Below are positions 56,988 to 64,000 of a DNA stretch of 64,000 nucleotides, in pieces. The DNA comes from Lachnospiraceae bacterium (GTDB lineage Bacteria > Bacillota_A > Clostridia > Lachnospirales > Lachnospiraceae). The DNA lies in contig QXWX01000037.1 of the NCBI GenBank assembly GCA_009911175.1, positions 1 through 64,000 of the forward strand, read 5' to 3'. Position numbers and translations under genes: made by a program. Under the pieces are notes generated by a model. That model searched no databases. It was not told where the DNA came from and saw only the letters and a program-made list of their open reading frames with translations. Each line of letters begins with the position of its first letter. Position 1 is the stretch's first letter.

Positions 56988-58028
56988 TCACGGGAATAAC
57001 GGCACAAGCTCCAGCCCCTCGGATTCTTTCAGCCCAAACATCAGATTCATGTTCTGGACCGCCTGGCCCGCGGCGCCCTTTACCAGATTGTCAATGGCAC
57101 CCATCATGATGATCCTTCCGGTCCGGGGATCAATCTTGAAGCCAATGTCTGCATAATTGCTGCCTTCTACCCATCTTGTCTCCGGGCAGACACCGTTTTC
57201 CAGCACCCGGACAAATGCTTCGTCCCCATAATATCTGTCATAGATGGCTTTGATCTCCTCTTCATCGGTCTTCCTCTTCAATGACGCATATTCCGTAACC
57301 AGGATTCCCCGGTTCATGGGAACCAGATGGGGAGTAAAATTGAGCAATACCTTTTCACCGGCCGCATATCCCAGCTGCTCTTCAATCTCCGGCGTATGCC
57401 TGTGGGATGCCACTCCATATGCCTTGATACTCTCATTGACCTCACAGTACAGGTTCGGGACTTTGGCCCCTCTTCCCGCGCCGGAAACGCCGGACTTCGC
57501 GTCGATGATCAGCGTCCCCATATCAATCAGTCCTTCCTTTGCCAGGGGATACGCCGTCAGGATCGAGCAGGTCGTATAGCAGCCTGGATTGGCCACCAGC
57601 CGCGCCTTCTTCACATCCTCCCGGTTCACCTCGCACAGCCCGTAGACTGCCTCGGGCAGGAACTGAGGACTCTCATGGCGGATTTTGTACCACTGCTCAT
57701 AGACGGACACATCCTTGATCCTGAAATCCGCGCTCAGATCAATGATCTTTACCTTGGACAAAATGTCTTCATTGACGAGCGACGCGCAGAATCCCTGGGG
57801 CGTGGCCGTAAATATCACATCCGCCTGTTCTGCCAGTTCTTCCATATTATCATCCATGCAGGCCGCGTCTACGATCCGGAACATATTTCTGTAGACATCC
57901 GCATACTTCTGGTCAATATAGCTTCTGGAGCCATACCATACGATCTCCGTCTCCTTGTGGACGGACAGAAGCCTCACCAGCTCGCCTCCCGCATATCCGG
58001 TCGCTCCGATAATTCCTGCTTTGATCAT
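56988..58028 (-). CDS. argC: N-acetyl-gamma-glutamyl-phosphate reductase
   Basis: 346-residue NADPH enzyme of arginine synthesis: GIIGATGYAGGELVRLL nucleotide fold, LSADFRIKD, catalytic Cys in LVANPGCYTT, and the substrate His in SHRHTPEIEEQLG. The ATG at 58028 is the family-consistent start with AAAGGATG upstream; a longer frame to 58187 runs across the promoter and operator and is not real. First gene of the arginine cluster. Confidence 0.97.
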   Translation of the reverse strand: MIKAGIIGATGYAGGELVRLLSVHKETEIVWYGSRSYIDQKYADVYRNMFRIVDAACMDDNMEELAEQADVIFTATPQGFCASLVNEDILSKVKIIDLSADFRIKDVSVYEQWYKIRHESPQFLPEAVYGLCEVNREDVKKARLVANPGCYTTCSILTAYPLAKEGLIDMGTLIIDAKSGVSGAGRGAKVPNLYCEVNESIKAYGVASHRHTPEIEEQLGYAAGEKVLLNFTPHLVPMNRGILVTEYASLKRKTDEEEIKAIYDRYYGDEAFVRVLENGVCPETRWVEGSNYADIGFKIDPRTGRIIMMGAIDNLVKGAAGQAVQNMNLMFGLKESEGLELVPLFP

Positions 58029-58119
58029 CCTTTGCACATCCTTTCTCATATAACCAGTAAACATCATATACCTGTTCTTATCTAAAGTAAAGTTTTTTCT
58101 TCTTAGCTTTTCGGGAACA

Positions 58120-58157
58120 CTTGCATAATTATACATCCAAAATGAATAATATGCAAG
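58120..58157 (-). promoter_or_regulatory. Promoter of the arginine cluster inside a double ARG box
   Basis: Two ARG-box-like palindromes, TGCATAATTATACA (58122-58135) and TGAATAATATGCA (58143-58155), are about 21 bases centre to centre, matching two 18-base ArgR/AhrC boxes with a 3-base gap. The minus-strand promoter TTGCAT (58151-58156), 17 bases, TATAAT (58128-58133) lies wholly inside them, so arginine-bound ArgR would exclude polymerase. The leader to argC is about 95 bases. Confidence 0.85.
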
Positions 58158-58208
58158 TTTTTTCTTTTTTTCTACATTTTTTATCATGGCGGTGATGCCG
58201 CAATGAAC

Positions 58209-58245
58209 GTTACTGTGAGCGCCCGGTCAGGGTGTGAACAGTAAC
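58209..58245 (-). mobile_element. 37-bp minimal MITE-like element
   Basis: GTTACTG...ACAGTAAC, 37 bases, flanked by a perfect 8-base duplication CAATGAAC (58201-58208 and 58246-58253). Read on the minus strand it matches the 37-base left arm of the long elements at about 29 of 37 positions, and the end pair T-A/A-T changes are compensatory. It lies between the argC promoter and the DtxR-like gene. Confidence 0.85.
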
Positions 58246-58284
58246 CAATGAACATCTGTTCTTTTTATAAAGCGATGTTGATTC

Positions 58285-58313
58285 TTGAAAAAAGAAGTGA
58301 TTTATGTTAGCAT
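58285..58313 (+). promoter_or_regulatory. Predicted promoter of the DtxR-like gene
   Basis: TTGAAA (58285-58290) and TAGCAT (58308-58313), 17-base spacer, about 28 bases before the start codon. Confidence 0.55.
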
Positions 58314-58340
58314 GGAACAAAGAAACGAGGTGAGTCACTC

Positions 58341-58700
58341 ATGCATACCAATGAATCTGCTGAAAACTATCTGGAAACCATATTGATCCTGAGCGAATCC
58401 CGTCCGGTGGTGCGTTCCGTCGATATCGCGGCCGAGCTTGACTATAAAAAATCAAGCGTCAGTGTTGCCATGAAAAAGCTCCGTGAAAACAATCATATTA
58501 CCGTAACTCCGGAAGGCTTTATCTATCTGACCGAGAGCGGGAAGGAAATCGCGGACCGGATCTATGAACGCCATAAACTTCTCTCCTCCTGGCTGGAGCA
58601 GCTCGGAGTCGATCCGGAGGTTGCCGTTGCCGATGCCTGCAGGATCGAGCACGTCATCAGCGCGGAAAGCTTTGAGGCCATCAAAAAGCATATTCTATAG
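58341..58700 (+). CDS. DtxR/MntR-like metal-dependent regulator, short form
   Basis: 119-residue protein. The winged helix (SVDIAAELDYKKSSVSVAMK) and the following dimerisation helices with metal-ligand-type residues (RHKLLSSWLEQLGV, then ACRIEHVISAESF) match DtxR/MntR repressors. The C-terminal FeoA/SH3-like domain is absent, as in MntR. It may respond to Mn2+ or Fe2+. It stands alone; mntP is far away in the window. The start follows AGGTGAG at good spacing. Confidence 0.88.
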   Translation: MHTNESAENYLETILILSESRPVVRSVDIAAELDYKKSSVSVAMKKLRENNHITVTPEGFIYLTESGKEIADRIYERHKLLSSWLEQLGVDPEVAVADACRIEHVISAESFEAIKKHIL

Positions 58701-58704
58701 AAAG

Positions 58705-58750
58705 AAAAGAGAGACATTCACAGCAGGGTGTACGTCTCTCTTTTTATTTT
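58705..58750. terminator. Bidirectional terminator between the DtxR-like and hybrid kinase genes
   Basis: AAGAGAGAC and GTCTCTCTT pair with an 18-base loop; T runs lie on both strands (TTTTTATTTT on plus, TTTTCTTTC on minus). Genes on the two sides converge here. Confidence 0.82.
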
Positions 58751-58761
58751 CCATCCTTGAT

Positions 58762-61700
58762 TCAATCCAGGATCTTATTCAGAGTACTGAACAGGTTGTC
58801 AATATCGATCGGCTTTGCAATATGGCCGTCCATACCGCATCTCAGAGCCGCCTGTTTGTCTTCCTCAAACGCATTGGCTGTCATCGCCAAGATCGGAATA
58901 CCGGCAAGCTCCCGGTCATCCAATGCACGGATCTCCCTGGTCGCCTCATATCCATTCATCACCGGCATCTGGACATCCATGAGCACAAGCTGATAATATC
59001 CATGCTCTGAACGGCTGAGCATATCCACGGCGATCTGCCCATTTTCCGCAATCTCGACTTCAAAGCCCGCGTCTCCCAGGATAGCCTCCGCAATCTCCTG
59101 GTTCAGTTCATTGTCCTCCGCCAGCAGGATACATCCGGTATGAAAATCCAGCCGCTTGTTCTCGTCAGGCTTGCTCTCCTCTGCCTCATCCGCATTCACG
59201 ATCGAATACAGGCAGCTCCGAAGCTCTGAGAAAAACAGCGGCTTGCTGCAGAATGCGGTGACCCCTGCTTCCGTCGCCTCTTCCTCAATATCCGACCAAT
59301 CGTATGCGGTCAGGACAATGACCGGCACATTGCTTCCTGTTTCCTTCCGGATCCTACGGGTCACCTCCACGCCGTTCATATCCGGAAGCATCCAGTCAAT
59401 GATATACACGCAGTATTCATCCCCGCGCATGACTGCCTGGTGGGTGCGCAGTACCGCTTCCTTTCCTGACAGCGTCCATTCCGCTCGCATTCCGATCTGT
59501 CCCAGCATGTAGGACACGCTGTCGCAGGTATTAAAATCATCATCCACGACCAGCGCCCGGCAGTTCTTCAGTTCAGGAATGTTCTGAGGCTCCCTGGCAC
59601 CGGAATGCAGACGGAACGTGAAGGAAACAATAAATTCCGTACCTACGCCCTGCTCGCTTTTCACTTCAATGGAACCGTTCATCATATCCACGATATTTTT
59701 CGTGATCGCCATTCCCAGCCCGGTTCCCTGAATCCCGCTGATGGTACTGTTCTTCTCCCGTTCAAAGGGCTCAAATATATGGGATACAAATTCCTCGCTC
59801 ATACCGATGCCGGTATCTCTGATGTGGAATTCGTAGCTTGCGTATTCTGTCGTCGGCCTGGGCTTTTCCATCACCCGCATACTGATGATGCCGCCTGCGG
59901 TCGTGTACTTGATGGCATTACTCAGGAGATTTAAAAGCACCTGATTGAGGCGGAGCTTATCGCAGTAAATGTCCTCATCCAGGACGTCTACCGTATCAAT
60001 ATACAGCTCCAGCTGCTTCGCATGGATATCCGACTGTACAATGTTCCTCAGGCCGTGCAGGATATCCGGCAGGCTGCAGAGTTTCTCTTCCAGATGCATC
60101 TTGCCGCTCTCGATCCGGCTCATGTCCAGCACATCGTTGATCAGACTCAACAGATGGTTACCCGAGGTCATGATCTTTTTCAGATACTCCTCCACCTGCT
60201 CTGGCCGGTCAATGTGAGTGATAGCAAGAGCCGTAAAGCCTACGATGGCATTCATCGGAGTCCGGATATCATGGGACATATTGGATAGGAATACGCTCTT
60301 CGCCTTGCTTGCCCTGTTGGCCTGCAAAAGCGCGTCCTGCAGCAGATTTTTCTGCTCCATCTCATTGCGGATCTCTTCATCCACACTGCGCAGCCCCAGA
60401 ACGATGCCGTGTCCGTCCTTCCAGACACCCGCGCGCACGATCTTCAATTGATAATATTTCATCTCGCCGTCCTGGAACGTGCGGTAATTCACATAATAGG
60501 GATTCTTTTCCTCCAGTACCTTTTTGAGGTTTTCCAGTGAAAAGTCCTGACGCATCGTCTCCTGGTCTTCCTCATAGACGAACTTCTCTATGTATTGCTC
60601 CATGCTCTCCTGGAAGGAAAGTCTATCCGTAAAGATGTCTCCGAACAGCTTTCTGCTGCTGTCCCTCATCCGCAGCGAGCTGCCAGCTCCCGTATCCAGA
60701 TCATAGAAACAGACAATATTATAATCAATACTGAGCGCCTGCACCAGCTCCATATGGCGTCGCTCTTTCTTTTCCTCCTGCTGCTTCTGAGCCGTGCAGT
60801 CCAACAGGAAACGCTGATAGAATAGCTCTCCTTTTTCTTTCAGAAGCTTGACATTTCCCATAATATGCAGGATTGAGCCGTCCTTATGTCCTACACGGTA
60901 CTCCACGCTGACGCTGTCGCCCTCTTTTTTCAGTTCCCGGATGGATGCCCGGAGCTTCTCCTTATCCCCGTCTAACACGGAGGCCGCCACCATGTCAAAG
61001 CCTTCCGCCATCAGTTCATCCTGAGAATCATATCCCAAGATATTGAGTGCGGCACGGTTCACGCTGAGGATACGGGATCCATCCACGGAATGAGTCATAA
61101 CGCCGCACTCCATGGTCGTAAAAATGGTCTCCAGAGTATGATTCTTCTGGACGATCTCCTGTTCATAGGCCCGCTCCTGAGTGATATCAATCGCAACTCC
61201 CACTGTCCCCATGACACTCCCGTCCAGATCGTACAGCGGAGACTTGTATGTGGTAAGAAGCCTGGTTCCGTCTCCGGTCTTCACCGTTTCCTCGGATACA
61301 CAGGTCTTTTTCGTATTCATGACCTCAAGCTCTGATTCGATGCAGGCCGGGTCGTCATGCTCTACATCCCAGATATACGCGTGGCCGCGTCCCTCTACCT
61401 GTTCCTTGGTCTTATTGACCGTGCGGCAGAAACTGTCATTGACCTTGGTATGGATGCCCTTCTTGTCCTTATACCAGATCAGGTTCGGTACATTGTTAAT
61501 GGTGGATTCAAAAAAATGGCTTGTCTGCCAGAAATCCCTGCTCACCTTACAGGTCTGCTGCCATCTCAAAAAGCGGAAGCGGATCTCGTCGTCTGACATG
61601 GGCATAGTCCATATATCCTTGATCTCCGACAGTCTGTCTGTCAAAAGAAGAATCTGATCCTTCTCCGCAAGCAGGATCAGCTCCGCTTCCTTTTTCTTGG

Positions 61701-61908
61701 CCGAAAGCAGCTTCGGTACCGCTTCCAGGACATCCATGTCCTGCAGATCCACAAGAATCACATCCGCCTTCGCCGCCAGATCCGCATCCAGCCTGCTGCT
61801 CTCCGAAAATTCATGCGTAAAATGCGCAAGTGGAGACATTCCTTTTATGATCTCAAATAATTTTCGCTGATGACCTGCCAGGTAGAAATGCACATTACAA
61901 TGGTACAT
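58762..61908 (-). CDS. Hybrid sensor histidine kinase with PAS domains and two receivers
   Basis: 1048-residue cytoplasmic hybrid kinase without membrane helices. Order: a degenerate receiver-like domain (1-118), PAS (about 130-248), PAS (255-375), a third PAS-like domain (385-515), HisKA with His546 (SNMSHDIRTPMNAIVGFTAL), HATPase (LLSNAIKYTTAGG, GTGLGMAITKNIV), receiver 1 (RALVVDDDFNTC, YIIDWMLPDMNGVEV) and receiver 2 (ILLAEDNELNQE, VLMDVQMPVMNGYEA). No Hpt domain or partner regulator is nearby. The ATG at 61908 follows AGGAGG at 10 bases; the frame opens further to 61968 without a site. Confidence 0.94.
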   Translation of the reverse strand: MYHCNVHFYLAGHQRKLFEIIKGMSPLAHFTHEFSESSRLDADLAAKADVILVDLQDMDVLEAVPKLLSAKKKEAELILLAEKDQILLLTDRLSEIKDIWTMPMSDDEIRFRFLRWQQTCKVSRDFWQTSHFFESTINNVPNLIWYKDKKGIHTKVNDSFCRTVNKTKEQVEGRGHAYIWDVEHDDPACIESELEVMNTKKTCVSEETVKTGDGTRLLTTYKSPLYDLDGSVMGTVGVAIDITQERAYEQEIVQKNHTLETIFTTMECGVMTHSVDGSRILSVNRAALNILGYDSQDELMAEGFDMVAASVLDGDKEKLRASIRELKKEGDSVSVEYRVGHKDGSILHIMGNVKLLKEKGELFYQRFLLDCTAQKQQEEKKERRHMELVQALSIDYNIVCFYDLDTGAGSSLRMRDSSRKLFGDIFTDRLSFQESMEQYIEKFVYEEDQETMRQDFSLENLKKVLEEKNPYYVNYRTFQDGEMKYYQLKIVRAGVWKDGHGIVLGLRSVDEEIRNEMEQKNLLQDALLQANRASKAKSVFLSNMSHDIRTPMNAIVGFTALAITHIDRPEQVEEYLKKIMTSGNHLLSLINDVLDMSRIESGKMHLEEKLCSLPDILHGLRNIVQSDIHAKQLELYIDTVDVLDEDIYCDKLRLNQVLLNLLSNAIKYTTAGGIISMRVMEKPRPTTEYASYEFHIRDTGIGMSEEFVSHIFEPFEREKNSTISGIQGTGLGMAITKNIVDMMNGSIEVKSEQGVGTEFIVSFTFRLHSGAREPQNIPELKNCRALVVDDDFNTCDSVSYMLGQIGMRAEWTLSGKEAVLRTHQAVMRGDEYCVYIIDWMLPDMNGVEVTRRIRKETGSNVPVIVLTAYDWSDIEEEATEAGVTAFCSKPLFFSELRSCLYSIVNADEAEESKPDENKRLDFHTGCILLAEDNELNQEIAEAILGDAGFEVEIAENGQIAVDMLSRSEHGYYQLVLMDVQMPVMNGYEATREIRALDDRELAGIPILAMTANAFEEDKQAALRCGMDGHIAKPIDIDNLFSTLNKILD

Positions 61909-61958
61909 ACCTGTATATCCTCCTAAACTTACCCGTGATTCACTCAATGACTGTATCA

Positions 61959-61987
61959 AATATAGCATATCGATATTGCTTTTTCAA
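61959..61987 (-). promoter_or_regulatory. Predicted promoter of the hybrid kinase gene
   Basis: Minus-strand TTGAAA (61982-61987) and TATATT (61959-61964), 17-base spacer. It is back to back with the TetR-gene promoter. Confidence 0.6.
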
Positions 61988-62033
61988 GCCTAAAATGCTA
62001 TATTCGGGCGGGTCAGGGGCCTATGATAAGGTT

Positions 62034-62061
62034 TTGACTTTTTTTCATTTTATGATACAAT
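62034..62061 (+). promoter_or_regulatory. Predicted promoter of the TetR-type gene
   Basis: TTGACT (62034-62039) and TACAAT (62056-62061), 16-base spacer, about 30 bases before the start codon. Confidence 0.6.
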
Positions 62062-62090
62062 ACGCATAAGACATTGAAGGAGTCGATTAT

Positions 62091-62702
62091 ATGCATAATA
62101 ATAAGAAGTCAGACTTAATTTTAGATTCCATGCAAAAGCTTATGCTCAAAAAGGATACCCGCTCCATCTCCGTCAGCGAGATTGCCAGGGAAGCGGGGAT
62201 CGGCAAGGGAAGCATTTATTATTATTTCAAATCGAAAGAGGAGATTGTAGACGCCGTGATCGAGCGTTCTTATTCTGACGCGATCCGGCAGGCTCAGGAA
62301 CTGGTACAGGCTCCCGGCCTGGACGCGCTGACCAAAATGGAGATCATCTTCCGGACCTGCCGGGATTCTTCCATAGAGCTCTCCCGGCAGGAAGCCGGCA
62401 GCTATATGGAGCTTCAGCAGAGCGCCCTGCTGCACCAGCAGTATATCTATATCATGATCCGCAACCTGCGCCCTATCCTGGCCGACATCATCCGCCAGGG
62501 CAATCAGGAGGGGACTATCTCCTGCAGCTCTCCGGATGAGGTGGCAGAGATCGTACTGATCATCCTGACGATAAAATTTGACACCTATCTGTCGAATTCC
62601 GATCTGACGCAGACGCAGAAAACGCTGGATGTATTTACTTATATGCTGGAGACCAGCTTTCAGATCGAGAAGGGGCGGCTGGATTATATCTGGTCGGAAT
62701 AA
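62091..62702 (+). CDS. TetR/AcrR-family transcriptional regulator
   Basis: 203-residue repressor. The N-terminal helix-turn-helix reads SVSEIAREAGIGKGSIYYYF followed by KSKEEIVDAVIERSY, the TetR signature. The C-terminal ligand/dimer domain is all helical and not assignable. It is followed after 29 bases by a small gene of unknown function, with which it is probably cotranscribed, and diverges from the hybrid kinase gene. Its target could be either neighbour or itself. Confidence 0.92.
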   Translation: MHNNKKSDLILDSMQKLMLKKDTRSISVSEIAREAGIGKGSIYYYFKSKEEIVDAVIERSYSDAIRQAQELVQAPGLDALTKMEIIFRTCRDSSIELSRQEAGSYMELQQSALLHQQYIYIMIRNLRPILADIIRQGNQEGTISCSSPDEVAEIVLIILTIKFDTYLSNSDLTQTQKTLDVFTYMLETSFQIEKGRLDYIWSE

Positions 62703-62731
62703 AGCACATCAACAAGAGGGGGAATCATTTT

Positions 62732-63151
62732 ATGAGCAGCAGAAAAGACAACTATTTTTCAATACTGGATACCGGAAATATGTTCGAGGATTCCGGACAC
62801 CGCACCCGATTTAAAGAATTGCTGGATTGTTACGGGGATTTCCCCTTTTTTTCAAAAGGATTGTGCAAATGCATGTATCTCTCCGCCTGGGATGAGGAGC
62901 ATTTCTGCATCATGCTGGAGATCCTGACCGACCTGAGCCTTGGCCGGGAGACGAGCACCCGGGAAATGCGGGTCAAGGGGGAAGCCCTTGCCGAAGAACG
63001 CCATGACGCGGAATATTATGTCTATCAGCTTTCCAACGCATTTCTTGACAATGCGCCCTACCGCCTTCCGGAAGCGGCAGAAATCCCGCCGGAGATCCTC
63101 CGCATCATCTCCCGCGCCCTCCAGGCAGCCGAGCTGATTGATCAGGCATAG
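62732..63151 (+). CDS. Hypothetical protein downstream of the TetR regulator
   Basis: 139-residue soluble protein I do not recognise. It is acidic, with a Cys-containing middle segment (GLCKCMYLSAWDEEHFCIM) and predicted helices; there is no signal peptide or membrane helix. A strong GAGGGGGAA site precedes the ATG. Its position 29 bases behind the TetR gene and before a good terminator makes it a real gene of a two-gene operon. Confidence 0.7.
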   Translation: MSSRKDNYFSILDTGNMFEDSGHRTRFKELLDCYGDFPFFSKGLCKCMYLSAWDEEHFCIMLEILTDLSLGRETSTREMRVKGEALAEERHDAEYYVYQLSNAFLDNAPYRLPEAAEIPPEILRIISRALQAAELIDQA

Positions 63152-63157
63152 CTGCAC

Positions 63158-63199
63158 CGGCCTCCGTCCGATACGGCATTGGACAGGGGCCGCTTTTTG
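63158..63199 (+). terminator. Rho-independent terminator of the TetR operon
   Basis: A 15-base stem with one mismatch (CGGCCTCCGTCCGAT with ATTGGACAGGGGCCG), 5-base loop, then CTTTTTG, 7 bases behind the stop codon. Confidence 0.88.
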
Positions 63200-63243
63200 T
63201 ACCGCCGTTGATATCGTATCGTGACCGCCTGTTTATTGATTCC

Positions 63244-63714
63244 TTAACACAGAACTACGATCTTTCTCGGGGTTGTCTGAGGCGGGACGCTTCTGGTGGT
63301 CACTGTATAATAAACCAGAAGGTACCTGTTTCCGATGTCGCAGAAAAAGTTCTGGCCGTTGACGGTCTCGATCTCTGTACTGCGTGCCTGATTCAGCTGA
63401 AGGGAATGATCCCCGGCAATCAGATCACTGTCAAAATATTTCAGATCGATCTGCTCATTTTTTCCAAGCACGGCAATGATCACTGCGCGGTATTGGGGAG
63501 GATAGATCATCGACACTGGCAGGGTCTTATCGTAAAATGCGGCTACCCGCGTTCCCGGGCGAAGCTGCCTGCAGTCGATCACCTCCGTCTCCTGATCTAT
63601 GACAATGTTTACAATCCCCTCCTGCACGCGCAGGGTGACCATCTGGCTGCAGCAGCCGCTGCCCGTAAAATTCATGACAACGCCCACAGCCGAAACCAGA
63701 TTACCATATTCCAT
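63244..63714 (-). CDS. Hypothetical beta-rich protein
   Basis: 156-residue protein without a recognised family. The sequence alternates like a beta-barrel (VTLRVQEGIVNIVIDQET, then RVAAFYDKTLPVSMIYPPQY, then YRAVIIAVLGKNEQIDLKYF). There is no signal peptide. The start at 63714 has AAAGGAG about 12 bases upstream. The pattern, with an OB-like opening and a YPPQY segment, may belong to a family of uncharacterised Clostridia proteins. No neighbour hints at its role. Confidence 0.7.
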   Translation of the reverse strand: MEYGNLVSAVGVVMNFTGSGCCSQMVTLRVQEGIVNIVIDQETEVIDCRQLRPGTRVAAFYDKTLPVSMIYPPQYRAVIIAVLGKNEQIDLKYFDSDLIAGDHSLQLNQARSTEIETVNGQNFFCDIGNRYLLVYYTVTTRSVPPQTTPRKIVVLC

Positions 63715-63730
63715 AATAAAAGACTCCTTT

Positions 63731-63764
63731 CGCAGCGTACTTTAAAGCGCTGCTTTTTTATTTA
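63731..63764 (+). terminator. Terminator-like hairpin in front of the hypothetical gene
   Basis: GCAGCG and CGCTGC with a 10-base loop, then six T on the plus strand. No plus-strand gene ends nearby, so its purpose is unclear; on the minus strand it would lie in the leader of the gene at 63714. Confidence 0.45.
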
Positions 63765-63826
63765 AAATATGGAGTGCAGGCGGAAATGGTTCCTCGTCAC
63801 TGCTGCCGAACCGCAGATCCGAATAC

Positions 63827-63909
63827 GGGATGCCCCTTGGGTATACCTTTTCGGACGAAGTCCGCTCGTCCCGCAGGGACATGGGTTATGGGATGCCCCT
63901 TGGGTATAC
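63827..63909. repeat. Direct repeat pair near the right edge
   Basis: GGGATGCCCCTTGGGTATAC occurs exactly at 63827-63846 and 63890-63909. Between them lies a small hairpin (CGGAC-GAA-GTCCG). From 63765 to 64000 no gene is visible. A TTGACG (63958-63963) near the edge may be the -35 box of a gene beyond the window. Confidence 0.6.
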
Positions 63910-64000
63910 TTTTAACGATAGACAAAAAGTTCTGGAAATCTTGTACAAAGTGACAATTGACGTACAGGATATTTTGTGCGAAAATAACAGTAGTGTGATG

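Overview
The window looks like chromosomal DNA from a Gram-positive anaerobe of the class Clostridia, most likely Lachnospiraceae. Supporting signs are a one-polypeptide pyruvate:ferredoxin oxidoreductase, a CIRCE/HrcA-controlled heat-shock operon, strong AGGAGG ribosome binding sites, the plsX-acpP-rnc-smc-ftsY order, a GerMN lipoprotein, and a DesK/NarL-type two-component system beside an ABC exporter. The species cannot be fixed from the sequence alone. No rRNA, tRNA, CRISPR array or complete transposase gene was recognised.

Layout. Bases 1-3.4 kb look accessory: a PEBP-family protein, a DUF2000 protein, a broken acetyltransferase, an EamA exporter and its AraC-type regulator. Bases 4-11.7 kb hold alpha-glucan breakdown (malQ, glgP), a PHP-domain protein, a membrane protein, asparagine synthetase asnA and the Mn exporter mntP. 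Bases 11.8-19.4 kb hold a sugar-type dehydrogenase with an esterase, nifJ, and ilvA (which overlaps ftsY). Bases 19.4-26.1 kb are the core ftsY-smc-rnc-acpP-plsX cluster. Bases 26.2-31.7 kb hold an ABC exporter (two permeases and an ATPase) diverging from a histidine kinase/response regulator pair, the layout of the Bacillus LnrJK-LnrLMN system. glgX follows, then the hrcA-grpE-dnaK-dnaJ operon (34-39 kb), a split chromate transporter, an M20 peptidase, hemW, lepA and holA. Bases 46-52 kb hold an unusual comEA - response regulator - kinase - GerMN lipoprotein - comEC run. Bases 52.3-58 kb are an arginine cluster (argC-GNAT-argJ-argB-argD and a YdcZ-type membrane protein) behind a promoter buried in two ARG boxes. 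The right end has a DtxR-like regulator, a large hybrid kinase, a TetR regulator and two proteins of unknown function.

The most distinctive non-coding content is a family of small non-autonomous mobile elements. Three long copies (144-147 bp) and one 37-bp copy share GTTAC...GTAAC ends and each is flanked by an 8-bp direct repeat whose sequence differs from site to site (three perfect, one 7 of 8). The 37-bp copy corresponds to just one hairpin arm of the long form. At least two further palindromic repeat families sit directly behind gene 3' ends.

Genes were read from translated frames and family motifs by eye. Starts were moved where a Shine-Dalgarno sequence decided them. No database search or folding program was run.
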